A stretch of DNA of 64,000 nucleotides from Synechococcus sp. NOUM97013 (GCF_014279815.1 NZ_CP047941.1:124001-188000); one strand, 5' to 3'; positions 38,661 through 47,631 are shown, numbered from the stretch's first letter. Notes: generated from the sequence alone by a model not told the origin. Made by a program: numbers and translations.

Positions 38661-40565
38661 ATGTGCGGAATCGTTGCGGTGATTGGCTCCCGGGAGGCGG
38701 CGCCGCTGCTGTTGGAAGGCCTGCGTCAGCTGGAATACCGCGGCTACGACTCCGCAGGTATCGCCACGATTGATGTTTCCGGGGCCGAGGCGGCAAGCGC
38801 GCTTCATTGCGTGCGCGCCAAGGGCAAGCTGGTGAATCTCACCGCACGGGTGGATCAGGAGGGGGCTCCAGGCTTCTGCGGCATCGGCCACACCCGCTGG
38901 GCCACCCATGGCAAGCCGGAAGAGCACAACGCCCATCCCCACCGCGACGGCAGCGGCCGCGTGGCAGTGGTGCAGAACGGCATCATCGAAAACCACCGGT
39001 TGCTCCGCGATGAGCTCACGGCGGCCGGGGTCACGTTTCGCTCCGACACCGACACCGAGGTGATTCCGCATCTGGTGTCGGCCGAGCTGGAGCGGCGCAG
39101 TGCCGCTGGTGAGCCTGCGAATGGCAGCACACTGTTGGCGGCTGTGCAGGCGGTGTTGCCGCGCTTGCAGGGGGCCTATGCCTTGGCGGTGCTCTGGGCT
39201 GAGGTGCCCGGAGCGCTGGTGGTGGCGCGTAAGGCAGCCCCGCTGCTGATCGGTCTCGGCGAAGGTGAGTTTCTCTGCGCCAGCGACACCCCCGCCTTGG
39301 CCGGCTTCACCCGCACCATCCTGCCGATGGAGGACGGCGAAGTGGCGCTGTTGAGTCCTCTGGGAATCGAGCTCTACAACGCCGAGGGTGAGCGCCAGCA
39401 GCGCAGTCCCACCCTGCTGAGCGGCCAGGAGCACGTGGCCGACAAGCGGGAGTTCCGTCACTTCATGCTCAAGGAGATCCATGAGCAGCCCGACACGGCA
39501 CGGTTGTGGGTGGAACGCCACCTGCCGCAGGGCCTGCCGGCAAACAATCCCGTGGCGCTGCCCTTCGACGATGACTTCTACGCCGGCATCGATCGCATCC
39601 AGATCCTGGCCTGTGGCACCAGTCGCCATGCGGCCCAAGTGGGTGCCTACCTGCTCGAGCAATTCGCCGGTGTGCCCACCAGCGTGGATTACGCCAGTGA
39701 ATTCCGTTACGCCCCGCCGCCGCTGGCCCCCAACACGCTCACCATCGGCGTCACTCAGTCGGGTGAAACCGCCGACACGCTGGCGGCTCTGGCCATGGAT
39801 GCCGAACGGCGCCGGGCCCAAGGGGAACCTGCTTATGCCCCCCGTCAGCTGGGGGTGACCAACCGTCCGGAAAGCTCTCTGGCACGGCAAGTGACGCACC
39901 TGCTCGACATCGGCGCCGGCATCGAGGTGGGTGTGGCCGCCACCAAGACCTTCCTGGGCCAATTGTTGGCCTTCTATGCGCTGGCTCTGGCCTTCGCCGC
40001 GCGCCGCGGCTCCCGCAGCGAGGCCGAGATCGCCGCTTTAGTGACGGAGCTGCGCGGCTTGCCTAAGGAGCTCAGCGCCCTGGTGCAGCAGCACGATCAG
40101 CGCTCGGAGGCCATGGCCCATCGCTTCGCGGAAACCCAGGATGTGATCTTCCTGGGGCGGGGCATCAACTACCCCATCGCCCTGGAAGGAGCGCTAAAGC
40201 TCAAGGAGATCAGCTACATCCATGCCGAGGGCTATCCCGCCGGTGAGATGAAGCACGGGCCGATCGCTCTGCTCGATACCCACGTGCCGGTGATTTCGAT
40301 CGCGGTGCCGGGCGTGGTGTTCGAGAAGGTGCTGAGCAATGCCCAGGAGGCGAAAGCTCGCGATGCCCAGTTGATCGGTGTGGCACCGATCTGTGCTGAC
40401 ACTGAGCTGTTCGACGAACTGCTGCCGGTGCCTGAAGTGAGCGAGTGGATCAGCCCGCTGCTCACCGTGGTGCCGATGCAATTGCTCAGCTATCACATCG
40501 CTGCCCACCGGGGACTGGATGTGGATCAGCCCCGCAATCTCGCCAAGAGCGTCACTGTGGAGTGA
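38661..40565 (+). CDS. glmS: Glucosamine-fructose-6-phosphate aminotransferase, isomerizing
   Basis: Makes glucosamine-6-phosphate from fructose-6-phosphate and glutamine, the entry to cell-wall amino sugars. 634 residues. The start is fixed chemically: Cys2 (CGIVAVIG) must become the N-terminal nucleophile after Met removal. GATase II domain has YRGYDSAGIA, GHTRWATHGKPEEHNAHPH and QNGIIENH; two SIS domains follow (CGTSRHAAQVGAYLLEQ; FLGRGINYPIALEGALKLKE), ending LAKSVTVE. No Shine-Dalgarno sequence is possible because the psaC terminator occupies the leader. Its 3' end overlaps convergent rfbB by 14 bp. Confidence 0.98.
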   Translation: MCGIVAVIGSREAAPLLLEGLRQLEYRGYDSAGIATIDVSGAEAASALHCVRAKGKLVNLTARVDQEGAPGFCGIGHTRWATHGKPEEHNAHPHRDGSGRVAVVQNGIIENHRLLRDELTAAGVTFRSDTDTEVIPHLVSAELERRSAAGEPANGSTLLAAVQAVLPRLQGAYALAVLWAEVPGALVVARKAAPLLIGLGEGEFLCASDTPALAGFTRTILPMEDGEVALLSPLGIELYNAEGERQQRSPTLLSGQEHVADKREFRHFMLKEIHEQPDTARLWVERHLPQGLPANNPVALPFDDDFYAGIDRIQILACGTSRHAAQVGAYLLEQFAGVPTSVDYASEFRYAPPPLAPNTLTIGVTQSGETADTLAALAMDAERRRAQGEPAYAPRQLGVTNRPESSLARQVTHLLDIGAGIEVGVAATKTFLGQLLAFYALALAFAARRGSRSEAEIAALVTELRGLPKELSALVQQHDQRSEAMAHRFAETQDVIFLGRGINYPIALEGALKLKEISYIHAEGYPAGEMKHGPIALLDTHVPVISIAVPGVVFEKVLSNAQEAKARDAQLIGVAPICADTELFDELLPVPEVSEWISPLLTVVPMQLLSYHIAAHRGLDVDQPRNLAKSVTVE

Positions 40566-41682
40566 GGCCTAAGCGTTCGCCGGAATAGCTGGCGCGCGCT
40601 CGAACCTGTTGGCACCAGTCCTGATGGTCGATGTACCAACGAACTGTGGCGGCAAGACCCTCTTCCACGCTGTGTCGCGGCTGCCACCCCAGTTCGCTGC
40701 TGATGCGGGACGGATCAATGGCGTAGCGCCGGTCATGGCCTGGTCGGTCGGTCACCGGTGTGATCAGGTCGGCGTGGGGCGCGTTGTTGGCATTGAGTTG
40801 GTCGAGCTCAGCACAGATGCGATTGACAACCTGTTTGTTGGTGGCTTCGCCGTGTCCGCCGACGCAGTAGCTGCGGCCGGGTTCTCCCTGACAAGCGGCG
40901 AGCAGCAGCGCATCCACATGATCTTCGACGTAGAGCCAGTCGCGCACATTGAGGCCGTCTCCATACAAGGGGATGGGCTCTCGGGCTGCTGCTTTCAGCG
41001 TGACCACAGGGATCAGTTTCTCTGGAAATTGCCAGGGGCCGTAATTGTTTGAGCAGTTGGTCAGAACCACGGGCAGCCCGTAGGTGTGGTGCCATGCCTG
41101 GACGAGATGATCGCTTGCGGCCTTGCTGGCTGAATACGGACTGCGTGGGTCATAGGGCGTGGTTTCCGAGAAGCGCCCTTCGGCACCCAGAGAGCCGAAC
41201 ACCTCGTCCGTGCTGATGTGATGCAGCCGGAAATCCTCTTGGCGCGATCCGCTCAAGCGCTCGTAATGCGCCCTCACGGCCTGGAGCAGGTTGTACGTGC
41301 CGGTGACGTTGCTCTCGATGAAGACGCCAGGGCCGGAGATCGAGCGGTCGACGTGACTCTCTGCGGCCAGGTGCATCACCAAATCAGGGTCGGCTTCGCG
41401 GACCGCTGCCTCCACCGCCGCCGCATCACTGAGGTCCACGCGCTGAAGATGATGGCGCCCGACCCCCTCATTGGGCAGTTCGCTCAGAACGGCCTCAATG
41501 GAGGTGAGATCACTGGCGTACCCCATTTTGTCGAGGTTGAACACGATGGCGTCGCTGTCGCTCAACAGTCGGCGCACCACAGCGCCGCCGATGAAACCCG
41601 CCCCGCCGGTCACCAGAATGCGCTGGCGATGCCCAAGAAGCGAGGAGGCGTTCGGGGTGGCAGGCGACATTGGAGTCGTCAT
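40552..41682 (-). CDS. rfbB: dTDP-glucose 4,6-dehydratase
   Basis: Converts dTDP-glucose to dTDP-4-keto-6-deoxyglucose for 6-deoxysugars such as rhamnose. 376 residues with an 18-residue N-terminal extension. Seen: Rossmann VTGGAGFIGGAVVRRL, HLAAESHVDRSI, HHISTDEVFGSLG with the Asp-Glu pair, catalytic YSASKAASDHLV and NCSNNYGPWQFPEKLIPV. Its start overlaps the manC stop (ATGA), so the two are coupled. No rfbA, rfbC or rfbD is in the window. Confidence 0.95.
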   Translation of the reverse strand: MTTPMSPATPNASSLLGHRQRILVTGGAGFIGGAVVRRLLSDSDAIVFNLDKMGYASDLTSIEAVLSELPNEGVGRHHLQRVDLSDAAAVEAAVREADPDLVMHLAAESHVDRSISGPGVFIESNVTGTYNLLQAVRAHYERLSGSRQEDFRLHHISTDEVFGSLGAEGRFSETTPYDPRSPYSASKAASDHLVQAWHHTYGLPVVLTNCSNNYGPWQFPEKLIPVVTLKAAAREPIPLYGDGLNVRDWLYVEDHVDALLLAACQGEPGRSYCVGGHGEATNKQVVNRICAELDQLNANNAPHADLITPVTDRPGHDRRYAIDPSRISSELGWQPRHSVEEGLAATVRWYIDHQDWCQQVRARASYSGERLGLTPQ

Positions 41683-43145
41683 CAGGCGACGTTCAAGGTG
41701 GGGTCCATGATGCTCTGGCGCCCGTAGCCATCCTCAAAGCGCACAATGTCGTCTTCGCCGAGGTAGGCACCGCTTTGCACCTCGATCAGTTCCACCGGAA
41801 TGCGCCCGGGGTTGCTGAGCCGGTGCTTGCAGCCAAGGGGAATAAAGGTGCTTTCGTTTTCACCGATCAGCTCCGACTCTCCATCGCGTTCCACCAACGC
41901 AGTGCCTTTGACGACAATCCAGTGCTCGGCGCGGTGATGGTGCATCTGCAGTGAAAGGCTGGCGCCGGGTTTGACGGAGATGCGCTTCACCTGCCAGCGG
42001 CTGTCTTCCACGACGCCTGTGTAGTGGCCCCAGGGGCGGTAGATCTTGCGGTGGGCCTTGCCTTCAGGGCTGCCGTCGGCTTCCAGCTGCTTCACCACCG
42101 TTTTCACGTTCTGTGCCTGGCTGCGGTCGGCGATCAGCACGGCATCGTCGGTTTCCACCACCACCAGGTTTTCCACGCCCAGACCCACCACCAGACGGTG
42201 CTCGCTGCGCAGGTAGCAGTTGCGGCTGTCCTCGCTGATCACGCGGCCACGCAGGACGTTGCCGTCGTCATCACGATCGGCCGTCTCCCAGAGGGCACTC
42301 CAGCTGCCCACATCGCTCCAGCCGGCTGAAAGCGGCAAGACGGAGCCCAGCTGGGTTTGTTCCATCACGGCCACGTCGATGGCCACGTTGGGGCACTTGG
42401 CAAAGGCTTCTCGCTCCAGCCGCAGGAAATCGAGATCAGCCACCTCCTGCTCCAGGGCGGCGCGGCAGCAGCTGACCACTTCCGGGGCCAGGCGTTCCAG
42501 TTCCGACAGCATGGCGCTGGCTTTGAACAGGAACATGCCGCTGTTCCAGGTGAAGCGGCCGCTTTCCAGGAACTGCTCGGCAGTAGCGCGATCGGGCTTC
42601 TCCACAAACCGGGCGATCGGCACTGGCGTGAGCGCTCCGGCCTCCAGGGGTTCGGCGGCTTCGATGTAGCCGTAGCCGGTTTCCGGTGCGGTGGGCACGA
42701 TGCCGAAGGTCACTAGGCGCCCGGCTTCAGCGGCGCTGCGCCCGGCATCGATGGCGGCGCGGAACTGCGCACCCTCACGGATCACATGGTCGGCGGCCAG
42801 CACCAGCAGCAGCGGATCCTCCCCGCGGGCTGTGGCCTGCAGGGCGGCCACGGCGACCGCAGGCGCGGTGTTGCGTCCCATGGGCTCCAGCAGGATGGCG
42901 CCTGGCTCCACGCCGATCTGGCGCATCTGCTCGGCCACGATGAAACGGTGGTCGTCGTTGCAGATCAGTAGCGGCGCTCCCAGGGCTTCAATGCCCTCCA
43001 GGCGCTGCTGGGTCTGCTGCAGCAGGGTGTCTTCCCCGTTGCCGCCCAGGGGCCAGTACTGCTTGGGGTAGCTGGCGCGGGAGAGGGGCCAGAGGCGTGT
43101 GCCGGTGCCGCCGCAGAGAATCACCGGAATCAGAGGGCTGGTCAC
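41682..43145 (-). CDS. manC: Mannose-1-phosphate guanylyltransferase / mannose-6-phosphate isomerase
   Basis: Bifunctional enzyme supplying GDP-mannose, the substrate of Gmd encoded upstream. 487 residues. Nucleotidyltransferase domain with ILCGGTGTRLWPLSRASYPK and FVEKPDRATAEQFL; C-terminal cupin isomerase domain with YRPWGHYTGVVEDSRWQVKR and LQMHHHRAEHWIVVKGTA. It overlaps rfbB by four bases. A truncated copy of the rimM 3' end lies 65 bp upstream of its start. Confidence 0.95.
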   Translation of the reverse strand: MTSPLIPVILCGGTGTRLWPLSRASYPKQYWPLGGNGEDTLLQQTQQRLEGIEALGAPLLICNDDHRFIVAEQMRQIGVEPGAILLEPMGRNTAPAVAVAALQATARGEDPLLLVLAADHVIREGAQFRAAIDAGRSAAEAGRLVTFGIVPTAPETGYGYIEAAEPLEAGALTPVPIARFVEKPDRATAEQFLESGRFTWNSGMFLFKASAMLSELERLAPEVVSCCRAALEQEVADLDFLRLEREAFAKCPNVAIDVAVMEQTQLGSVLPLSAGWSDVGSWSALWETADRDDDGNVLRGRVISEDSRNCYLRSEHRLVVGLGVENLVVVETDDAVLIADRSQAQNVKTVVKQLEADGSPEGKAHRKIYRPWGHYTGVVEDSRWQVKRISVKPGASLSLQMHHHRAEHWIVVKGTALVERDGESELIGENESTFIPLGCKHRLSNPGRIPVELIEVQSGAYLGEDDIVRFEDGYGRQSIMDPTLNVA

Positions 43146-43214
43146 GGCACGCGCTGGGTGAGGTGCCCGCCATTCTCTCGCAATAAAACTCTGGCGGCCA
43201 TGGGAGGGAGTCAG

Positions 43215-43405
43215 AGCTCCAGCAACCCCGGCGGTGGGGTGAGCAGCAGCCAGCCGTCGTTGAGGTGCACTTCCGGCACGATCGCCTCCACGAACGGCAC
43301 CATCAGGGTGCGGCCGTCGGGGGTTTTGATCTCCAGCAGTTCGTTGCCGCCGCTGATCAAATCACTCACGCTGCCGATCGCTTCCCCGTCGGCGCTGAGC
43401 CTGGC
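43215..43405. repeat. Direct repeat, copy 1 (rimM 3' end)
   Basis: About 190 bp nearly identical to 45991-46181, same orientation, 2776 bp apart. I count under ten mismatches by eye. Together the copies bracket fcl and gmd. Confidence 0.88.
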
Positions 43406-43427
43406 CTCCAATGAGCCTGGCCTCCAA
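43396..43427. repeat. 16-bp tandem duplication
   Basis: TGAGCCTGGCCTCCAA occurs twice in direct succession (43396-43411, 43412-43427) in the truncated rimM copy and only once, in diverged form, in the intact gene. Confidence 0.9.
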
Positions 43428-43450
43428 CCCCACCAGATACAGACAGGCCT

Positions 43451-43670
43451 GCCTGCTCAGGTCACGTCAGCAGGAACATTCGCAAAGTCCTCGCGCTTGA
43501 AAATGTTATTGGAATTCTGGTCAATCTACAGCTCTGAATACGGCGAATTATGATCAAATTCTGTTTGGTATAAATGTTTGTATGTCTCATCAATTAAATT
43601 GCTTGGCTGTTGGCTGGCTTCGGTATTGAGTGAATCGCAAATTGGAAATAAATGATCTTTTTTAAACCTA
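43451..43670. other. AT-rich junction segment with orphan coding tail
   Basis: Clearly AT-richer than all surrounding DNA, with runs such as TTGGTATAAATG and TCATCAATTAAATTG. On the minus strand a frame with no start codon runs from the fcl stop to a TAG at 43526 and reads protein-like (CDSLNTEASQQPSNLIDETY then KHLYQTEFDHNSPYSEL). It may be the tail of a lost gene that came with the fcl-gmd DNA. No family is recognised. Confidence 0.35.
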
Positions 43671-44684
43671 TTACTGTCTTAGTTGGTCGTTCGTGAGCCG
43701 CAGTTCAAAATCTTGAACTGCCAGAGGCAGACCCTCTGCCAGGGGGATGCGAGCGCACCAGCCAAGGGCGGCCATGCGGCTCACATTGAGCTGTTTTTTT
43801 GGGGTGCCGTCGGGTTTGCTGGTGTCCCAATGAATGGTTCCGTCGTATGCAACCGCTTCGGATATCTGCTCGGCGAGTTCGCGGATGCTGAGGTCGATGC
43901 CTGTGCCTACATTGAGGAAGGCAAGTGGTGCGCCCTGATCATCTTTGGGTGCATCAGGGGCCAGAGCTGACCAGTGCTCGAGGGCAAACACGCAGGCTTC
44001 TCCCAGATCATCGGCGTGGAGGAATTCACGCAACGGCGTGCCGCTGCCCCAGCAGGTCACGGATGGGGCGTTTGATTCTTTGGCTTCATAAAAGCGGCGA
44101 ATCAAGGCGGGCAGCACATGGCTGCCGGTGGGGTGATAGTTGTCGCCGGGCCCGTAGAGATTGGTGGGCATCAGGCTTATGGCATCAAAGCCGTGCTGGC
44201 GGCGCAGCGCCTCCGCGAGCTTGATTCCCGCGATTTTGGCGATGGCGTACCACTCATTAGTGGGCTCCAGAGTGCCGGTGAGCAGTGCTTCCTCGCGGAT
44301 CGGTTGCTCAGCAAATTTGGGGTAGATGCAACTGCTGCCAAGAAACAGCAGCCGCCTTACTCCAGATCGCCAGGCTGCTTCCATCACGTGGGTCTGGAGG
44401 CTGAGGTTCTGCAGCAGGAAATCGGCGGGTCGGCTGCGGTTGGCCTCAATGCCACCGACGGTGGCGGCCGCCAACACCACTACATCGGGTTTGTTCGCCT
44501 GCATCCAGTGCCTTACGGCCTGGCCATCGAGCAGATCGAGCTGCTGCCGTGTGGGGGTGAGCATTGCGCCACCCTGGGCTGGATTGCCATATCCCTTGCG
44601 CATCAGGGCGCGGCTGATGGCGCTGCCGGCCATGCCGCGGGCACCGGCAATGAAGATGCTGTCGCTGGGGTGGAGGAGAGACAT
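43671..44684 (-). CDS. fcl: GDP-L-fucose synthase
   Basis: NADPH-dependent epimerase/reductase making GDP-L-fucose from the Gmd product. The ATG at 44684 with GGAG in its leader starts SLLHPSDSIFIAGARGMAGS; 337 residues, slightly longer than the usual 310-325. Seen: cofactor loop FIAGARGMAGSAI, LAAATVGGIEANRSRPADF, LFLGSSCIYPKFAEQPI, catalytic YAIAKIAGIKLAE, LMPTNLYGPGDNYHP and FLHADDLGEACVFAL. It starts 14 bp after the gmd stop. The pair lies between the two rimM repeats. Confidence 0.95.
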   Translation of the reverse strand: MSLLHPSDSIFIAGARGMAGSAISRALMRKGYGNPAQGGAMLTPTRQQLDLLDGQAVRHWMQANKPDVVVLAAATVGGIEANRSRPADFLLQNLSLQTHVMEAAWRSGVRRLLFLGSSCIYPKFAEQPIREEALLTGTLEPTNEWYAIAKIAGIKLAEALRRQHGFDAISLMPTNLYGPGDNYHPTGSHVLPALIRRFYEAKESNAPSVTCWGSGTPLREFLHADDLGEACVFALEHWSALAPDAPKDDQGAPLAFLNVGTGIDLSIRELAEQISEAVAYDGTIHWDTSKPDGTPKKQLNVSRMAALGWCARIPLAEGLPLAVQDFELRLTNDQLRQ

Positions 44685-44698
44685 GGCGGAAGCGTCTG

Positions 44699-45787
44699 TT
44701 ATTCCCGTGTTCCCACCACTTGGAAGCCGTTTGCTTGCAGATAGGCCTCTTTGCGGGCTTCCTCCTGGTCGACAGCGATCATCTCTTTGACCAGTTCTTC
44801 CAGGGTGGTAGTGGGCGTCCAGCCCAATTTCTCGCGGGCGTTGGTGGGATCTCCGAGCAGGGTCTCTACTTCCGCGGGGCGGAAATAACGGGGATCGATG
44901 CGCACCACGATGGTGCCGGTGTCGCTGCGGCGGCCGGTTTCCTCGAGCCCTGATCCTTCCCATTGGAGCTGGCCCCAACCGAGGGCCTGGGCGGCGAGCT
45001 CAATGAAGCGGCGCACTGATTCCTGGCGGCCGGTGGCGATCACAAAGTCTTCTGGGGTGTCCTGTTGGAGCATCCGCCACTGCATTTCGACGTAGTCGCG
45101 GGCGTGGCCCCAGTCGCGCAGGGAATCGAGGTTGCCCATGTAAAGGCACTGGTCGAGGCCGGCATCAATGCGGGCCAGGCCGCGGGTGATCTTGCGGGTC
45201 ACGAAGGTTTCACCGCGCCTGGGGCTCTCGTGATTGAACAGCAGGCCATTGCAGGCAAACATGCCGTAGGCCTCGCGGTAATTGATGGTGATCCAGTACG
45301 CGTAAAGCTTGGCCACGCCGTAGGGACTGCGGGGGTGAAAGGGGGTGGATTCCTTTTGCGGGACCTCCTGCACGAGGCCATAGAGCTCGGAGGTGGAAGC
45401 TTGGTAGATGCGCGTTTTTGCTGTGAGGCCGCAGATGCGCACGGCCTCGAGGATGCGCAGGGTGCCGAGGGCGTCGACGTTGGCGGTGTATTCAGGGGCC
45501 TCGAAACTCACGGCCACATGGCTCTGGGCGCCGAGGTTGTAGATCTCATCGGGCTGCACCTGCTCGATGATGCGCTGAAGGTTGCTGCCGTCGGAGAGAT
45601 CGCCGTAATGGAGGGTGAGGCGCGGATCTAGTTCGTGCGGATCTTGGTAAAGGTGATCGATGCGGGTGGTGTTGAAGGAGGATGCACGGCGCTTGATGCC
45701 GTGGACGGCGTAGCCCTTTTTCAGGAGCAGCTCAGCGAGATAGGAGCCGTCCTGTCCAGTAATCCCAGTGATGAGAGCCTTTTTCAT
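44699..45787 (-). CDS. gmd: GDP-mannose 4,6-dehydratase
   Basis: Converts GDP-mannose to GDP-4-keto-6-deoxymannose. 362 residues. Seen: [73 protein letters not shown], catalytic [20 protein letters not shown] and [20 protein letters not shown]. With ManC and Fcl it completes GDP-fucose synthesis. A plain 196-bp spacer separates it from the rimM stop. Confidence 0.97.
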   Translation of the reverse strand: MKKALITGITGQDGSYLAELLLKKGYAVHGIKRRASSFNTTRIDHLYQDPHELDPRLTLHYGDLSDGSNLQRIIEQVQPDEIYNLGAQSHVAVSFEAPEYTANVDALGTLRILEAVRICGLTAKTRIYQASTSELYGLVQEVPQKESTPFHPRSPYGVAKLYAYWITINYREAYGMFACNGLLFNHESPRRGETFVTRKITRGLARIDAGLDQCLYMGNLDSLRDWGHARDYVEMQWRMLQQDTPEDFVIATGRQESVRRFIELAAQALGWGQLQWEGSGLEETGRRSDTGTIVVRIDPRYFRPAEVETLLGDPTNAREKLGWTPTTTLEELVKEMIAVDQEEARKEAYLQANGFQVVGTRE

Positions 45788-45983
45788 GAAAGTGAATTTA
45801 TGCCCGACTCAGTCATCTGCAGACATCGTGACGAGAGAAGTGGTCTATGCATGCAGAGCTCGTATCTCCAAAAACGATTGTGATGGAATCCGCTTTCGCG
45901 ATAGCCGCCTGGTCAGCCACCAACTTTTTGGCCACCCTGGACATGTGGGATCTTTGCGTCGATGGCAGCCGAGTTCCGATCTC

Positions 45984-46544
45984 TTAGCCCAGCTCCAGCA
46001 ACCCTGGTGGTGGGGTGACCAACAGCCAGCCGTCGTTGAGGTGCACTTCCGGCACGATCGCCTCCACGAACGGCACCATCAGGGTGCGGCCGTCGGGGGT
46101 TTTGATCTCCAGCAGTTCGTTGCCGCCGCTGATCAGATCACTCACGCTGCCGATCGCTTCCCCCTCGGCGCTGAGGCGCGCCTCTAAGCCCACCAAGTCG
46201 AGCAGGTGAAACTCGCCCTCCTCCAGTTCGGGGCGATCGTCCGCCGGCACCATCAAGGTTTGGCCCACTAAAGCTTCTGCCGCGTCGCGGCTGTCGACCC
46301 CCGCAAAGCGCACCACAAACACGCTCTTGCCCGGCAGCTGGCGGCCACTTTTAAGCTCGATTTCTCGTGGGGCCTTGCCCCGGGCTTTCAGCCAGCGGGT
46401 GCCGGGCTCGGTGAAGCGCTCGGGAAATTCACTGGCGGGGTTGATGCGCAGCTCGCCTTTGAGCCCCTGCACGGCTACTACCTTGCCCACCGGCAGCCAG
46501 TCGTCAGCGGACGTGGGAGCCGCAGAGGTGCTGGCGTTGGTCAT
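45984..46544 (-). CDS. rimM: 16S rRNA processing protein RimM
   Basis: Ribosome maturation factor for the 30S subunit. The ATG at 46544 begins [20 protein letters not shown]; 186 residues. N-terminal RimM barrel ([20 protein letters not shown]) and C-terminal PRC barrel ([40 protein letters not shown]). The last third is repeated as a broken copy at 43215. Divergent from ndhS, 68 bp between starts. The gene is complete and ends normally in LLELG. Confidence 0.96.
   Translation of the reverse strand: MTNASTSAAPTSADDWLPVGKVVAVQGLKGELRINPASEFPERFTEPGTRWLKARGKAPREIELKSGRQLPGKSVFVVRFAGVDSRDAAEALVGQTLMVPADDRPELEEGEFHLLDLVGLEARLSAEGEAIGSVSDLISGGNELLEIKTPDGRTLMVPFVEAIVPEVHLNDGWLLVTPPPGLLELG
45991..46181. 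repeat. Direct repeat, copy 2 (inside intact rimM)
   Basis: Partner of 43215-43405. It covers the codons for the PRC barrel and C terminus of the functional rimM. Confidence 0.88.
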
Positions 46545-46612
46545 GGCCGCAAGAGCAGTCGCCACCTCATCATCCTTCCGCGCGATACTGGGGGTCTGAC
46601 CGATCCTTTGCC

Positions 46613-46795
46613 ATGGCTTCCGCCGCTCCAATCCTGCCTGGTGCCACGGTGAAGGTGGTGGATCCCCGCTCCATTTACAACGGCTACACCGGCTTTGTGC
46701 AGCGCATCAGCGACGACCGCGCCGCTGTGCTGTTTGAAGGCGGCAACTGGGACAAGCTCGTGACCCTGCGCCTGCGCGATCTCAGCGCCGACTGA
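46613..46795 (+). CDS. ndhS: NAD(P)H-quinone oxidoreductase subunit S
   Basis: 60-residue SH3-like protein ([47 protein letters not shown]) matching the cyanobacterial/chloroplast NdhS family, the ferredoxin-docking subunit of thylakoid NDH-1 in cyclic electron flow. Recognition is from the GG.WDKLVT.RL pattern. It ends 5 bp before the potassium channel gene. Confidence 0.82.
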   Translation: MASAAPILPGATVKVVDPRSIYNGYTGFVQRISDDRAAVLFEGGNWDKLVTLRLRDLSAD

Positions 46796-46800
46796 GGCCC

Positions 46801-47631
46801 ATGGCGGAATCCCTGCGCCTGCAGCTCCGGCGCGTGGTGCTGGAGTCCGGCACCCCAGCCGGGCGGGTCTACAACCTGGTGATCTTTGGGACGATCCTGC
46901 TCAGCGTGGTCGGCCTGCTGGTGGAACCGCATCCGATGCGGGTTGCAGCACCCGGTGAGATCCCCCTTTGGGTGGGGGAGCTGGAGAGGGCCTGCCTGCT
47001 GGTGTTCATGGCCGACTACCTGCTGCATTTGTGGGTGTCCCCGAAGCCGCTGGCCTACGCGCGCAGCTTCTTTGGTCTGATCGACCTCTCGGCGGTGCTG
47101 TTCTTCTTTGTGCCCCAGATCAACAGCGGCCTGATCCTCTGGATCTTCAAGTTCGGCCGGGTGCTGCGCGTGTTCAAGCTGTTGCGCTTCATGGATGAAG
47201 CCCAGATGCTCGGCAGAGCCTTGCGGGCCAGCGCCCGCCGCATCGGCGTGTTCCTGTTCTTTGTGGTGATGGCTCAGGTGGTGCTGGGCTATCTGATGGT
47301 GGCCTTTGAAAGCAGCCACCCCGACACCCAGTTCCAGACCGTGGGGCAAGGGGTCTACTGGGCGATCGTCACGATGACCACCGTGGGTTACGGCGACTTC
47401 GTGCCCCAGACGGTGCAGGGGCAGTTACTGGCAGCGGTGGTGATGCTGCTGGGTTTCGGGATCATCGCCATCCCCACCGGCATCGTCACCGTGGAATCGA
47501 TCCAGCAAGCCCGTCAGGATCGGCTGCGCGTCTGCAGCCAGTGCGGCCACCAGGAACACCGCCGCGGGGCGCTGCACTGCGATCAGTGTGGAGCGCCCTT
47601 GCCGGCCTTGCCTCAGTCGCCTGTCAGCTGA
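46801..47631 (+). CDS. Voltage-gated-like potassium channel with C-terminal zinc ribbon
   Basis: Six-helix ion channel of 276 residues. S1 (VYNLVIFGTILLSVVGLLVE), a short S4-like segment (FGRVLRVFKLLRFM), pore helix and K+ filter (YWAIVTMTTVGYGDFVPQT) and S6 (LLAAVVMLLGFGIIAIPTGI) are visible. The C-terminal cytoplasmic tail holds two CxxC pairs (CSQCGHQEHRRGALHCDQCG), a zinc ribbon not found in standard Kch or KvAP channels. Last 19 bp overlap convergent rnc. Confidence 0.92.
   Translation: MAESLRLQLRRVVLESGTPAGRVYNLVIFGTILLSVVGLLVEPHPMRVAAPGEIPLWVGELERACLLVFMADYLLHLWVSPKPLAYARSFFGLIDLSAVLFFFVPQINSGLILWIFKFGRVLRVFKLLRFMDEAQMLGRALRASARRIGVFLFFVVMAQVVLGYLMVAFESSHPDTQFQTVGQGVYWAIVTMTTVGYGDFVPQTVQGQLLAAVVMLLGFGIIAIPTGIVTVESIQQARQDRLRVCSQCGHQEHRRGALHCDQCGAPLPALPQSPVS

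Larger units (their letters stand above)
43211..43450 (-). pseudogene. Truncated second copy of the rimM 3' end
   Basis: 43215-43405 repeats 45991-46181, the 3' third of rimM, with only a few substitutions. Translated, it reads [20 protein letters not shown], then on through [20 protein letters not shown] to a stop at 43211. A 16-bp tandem duplication at 43396-43427 breaks the frame at the 5' side; beyond it similarity goes on weakly ([10 protein letters not shown]) to about 43450 and then ends. There is no start codon or upstream domain, so it is not expressed as RimM. It is the displaced end left when fcl-gmd DNA entered this locus, or a donor copy brought by recombination. Confidence 0.88.

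Noticed and set aside
43211-43411. A 66-codon gene starting at TTG 43411
   Set aside because: It is the broken second copy of the rimM 3' end, without the N-terminal domain or a proper start.
45788-45983. Possible short gene between gmd and rimM
   Set aside because: Open frames here run into the rimM antisense strand and show no protein-like pattern; I see nothing supportable.
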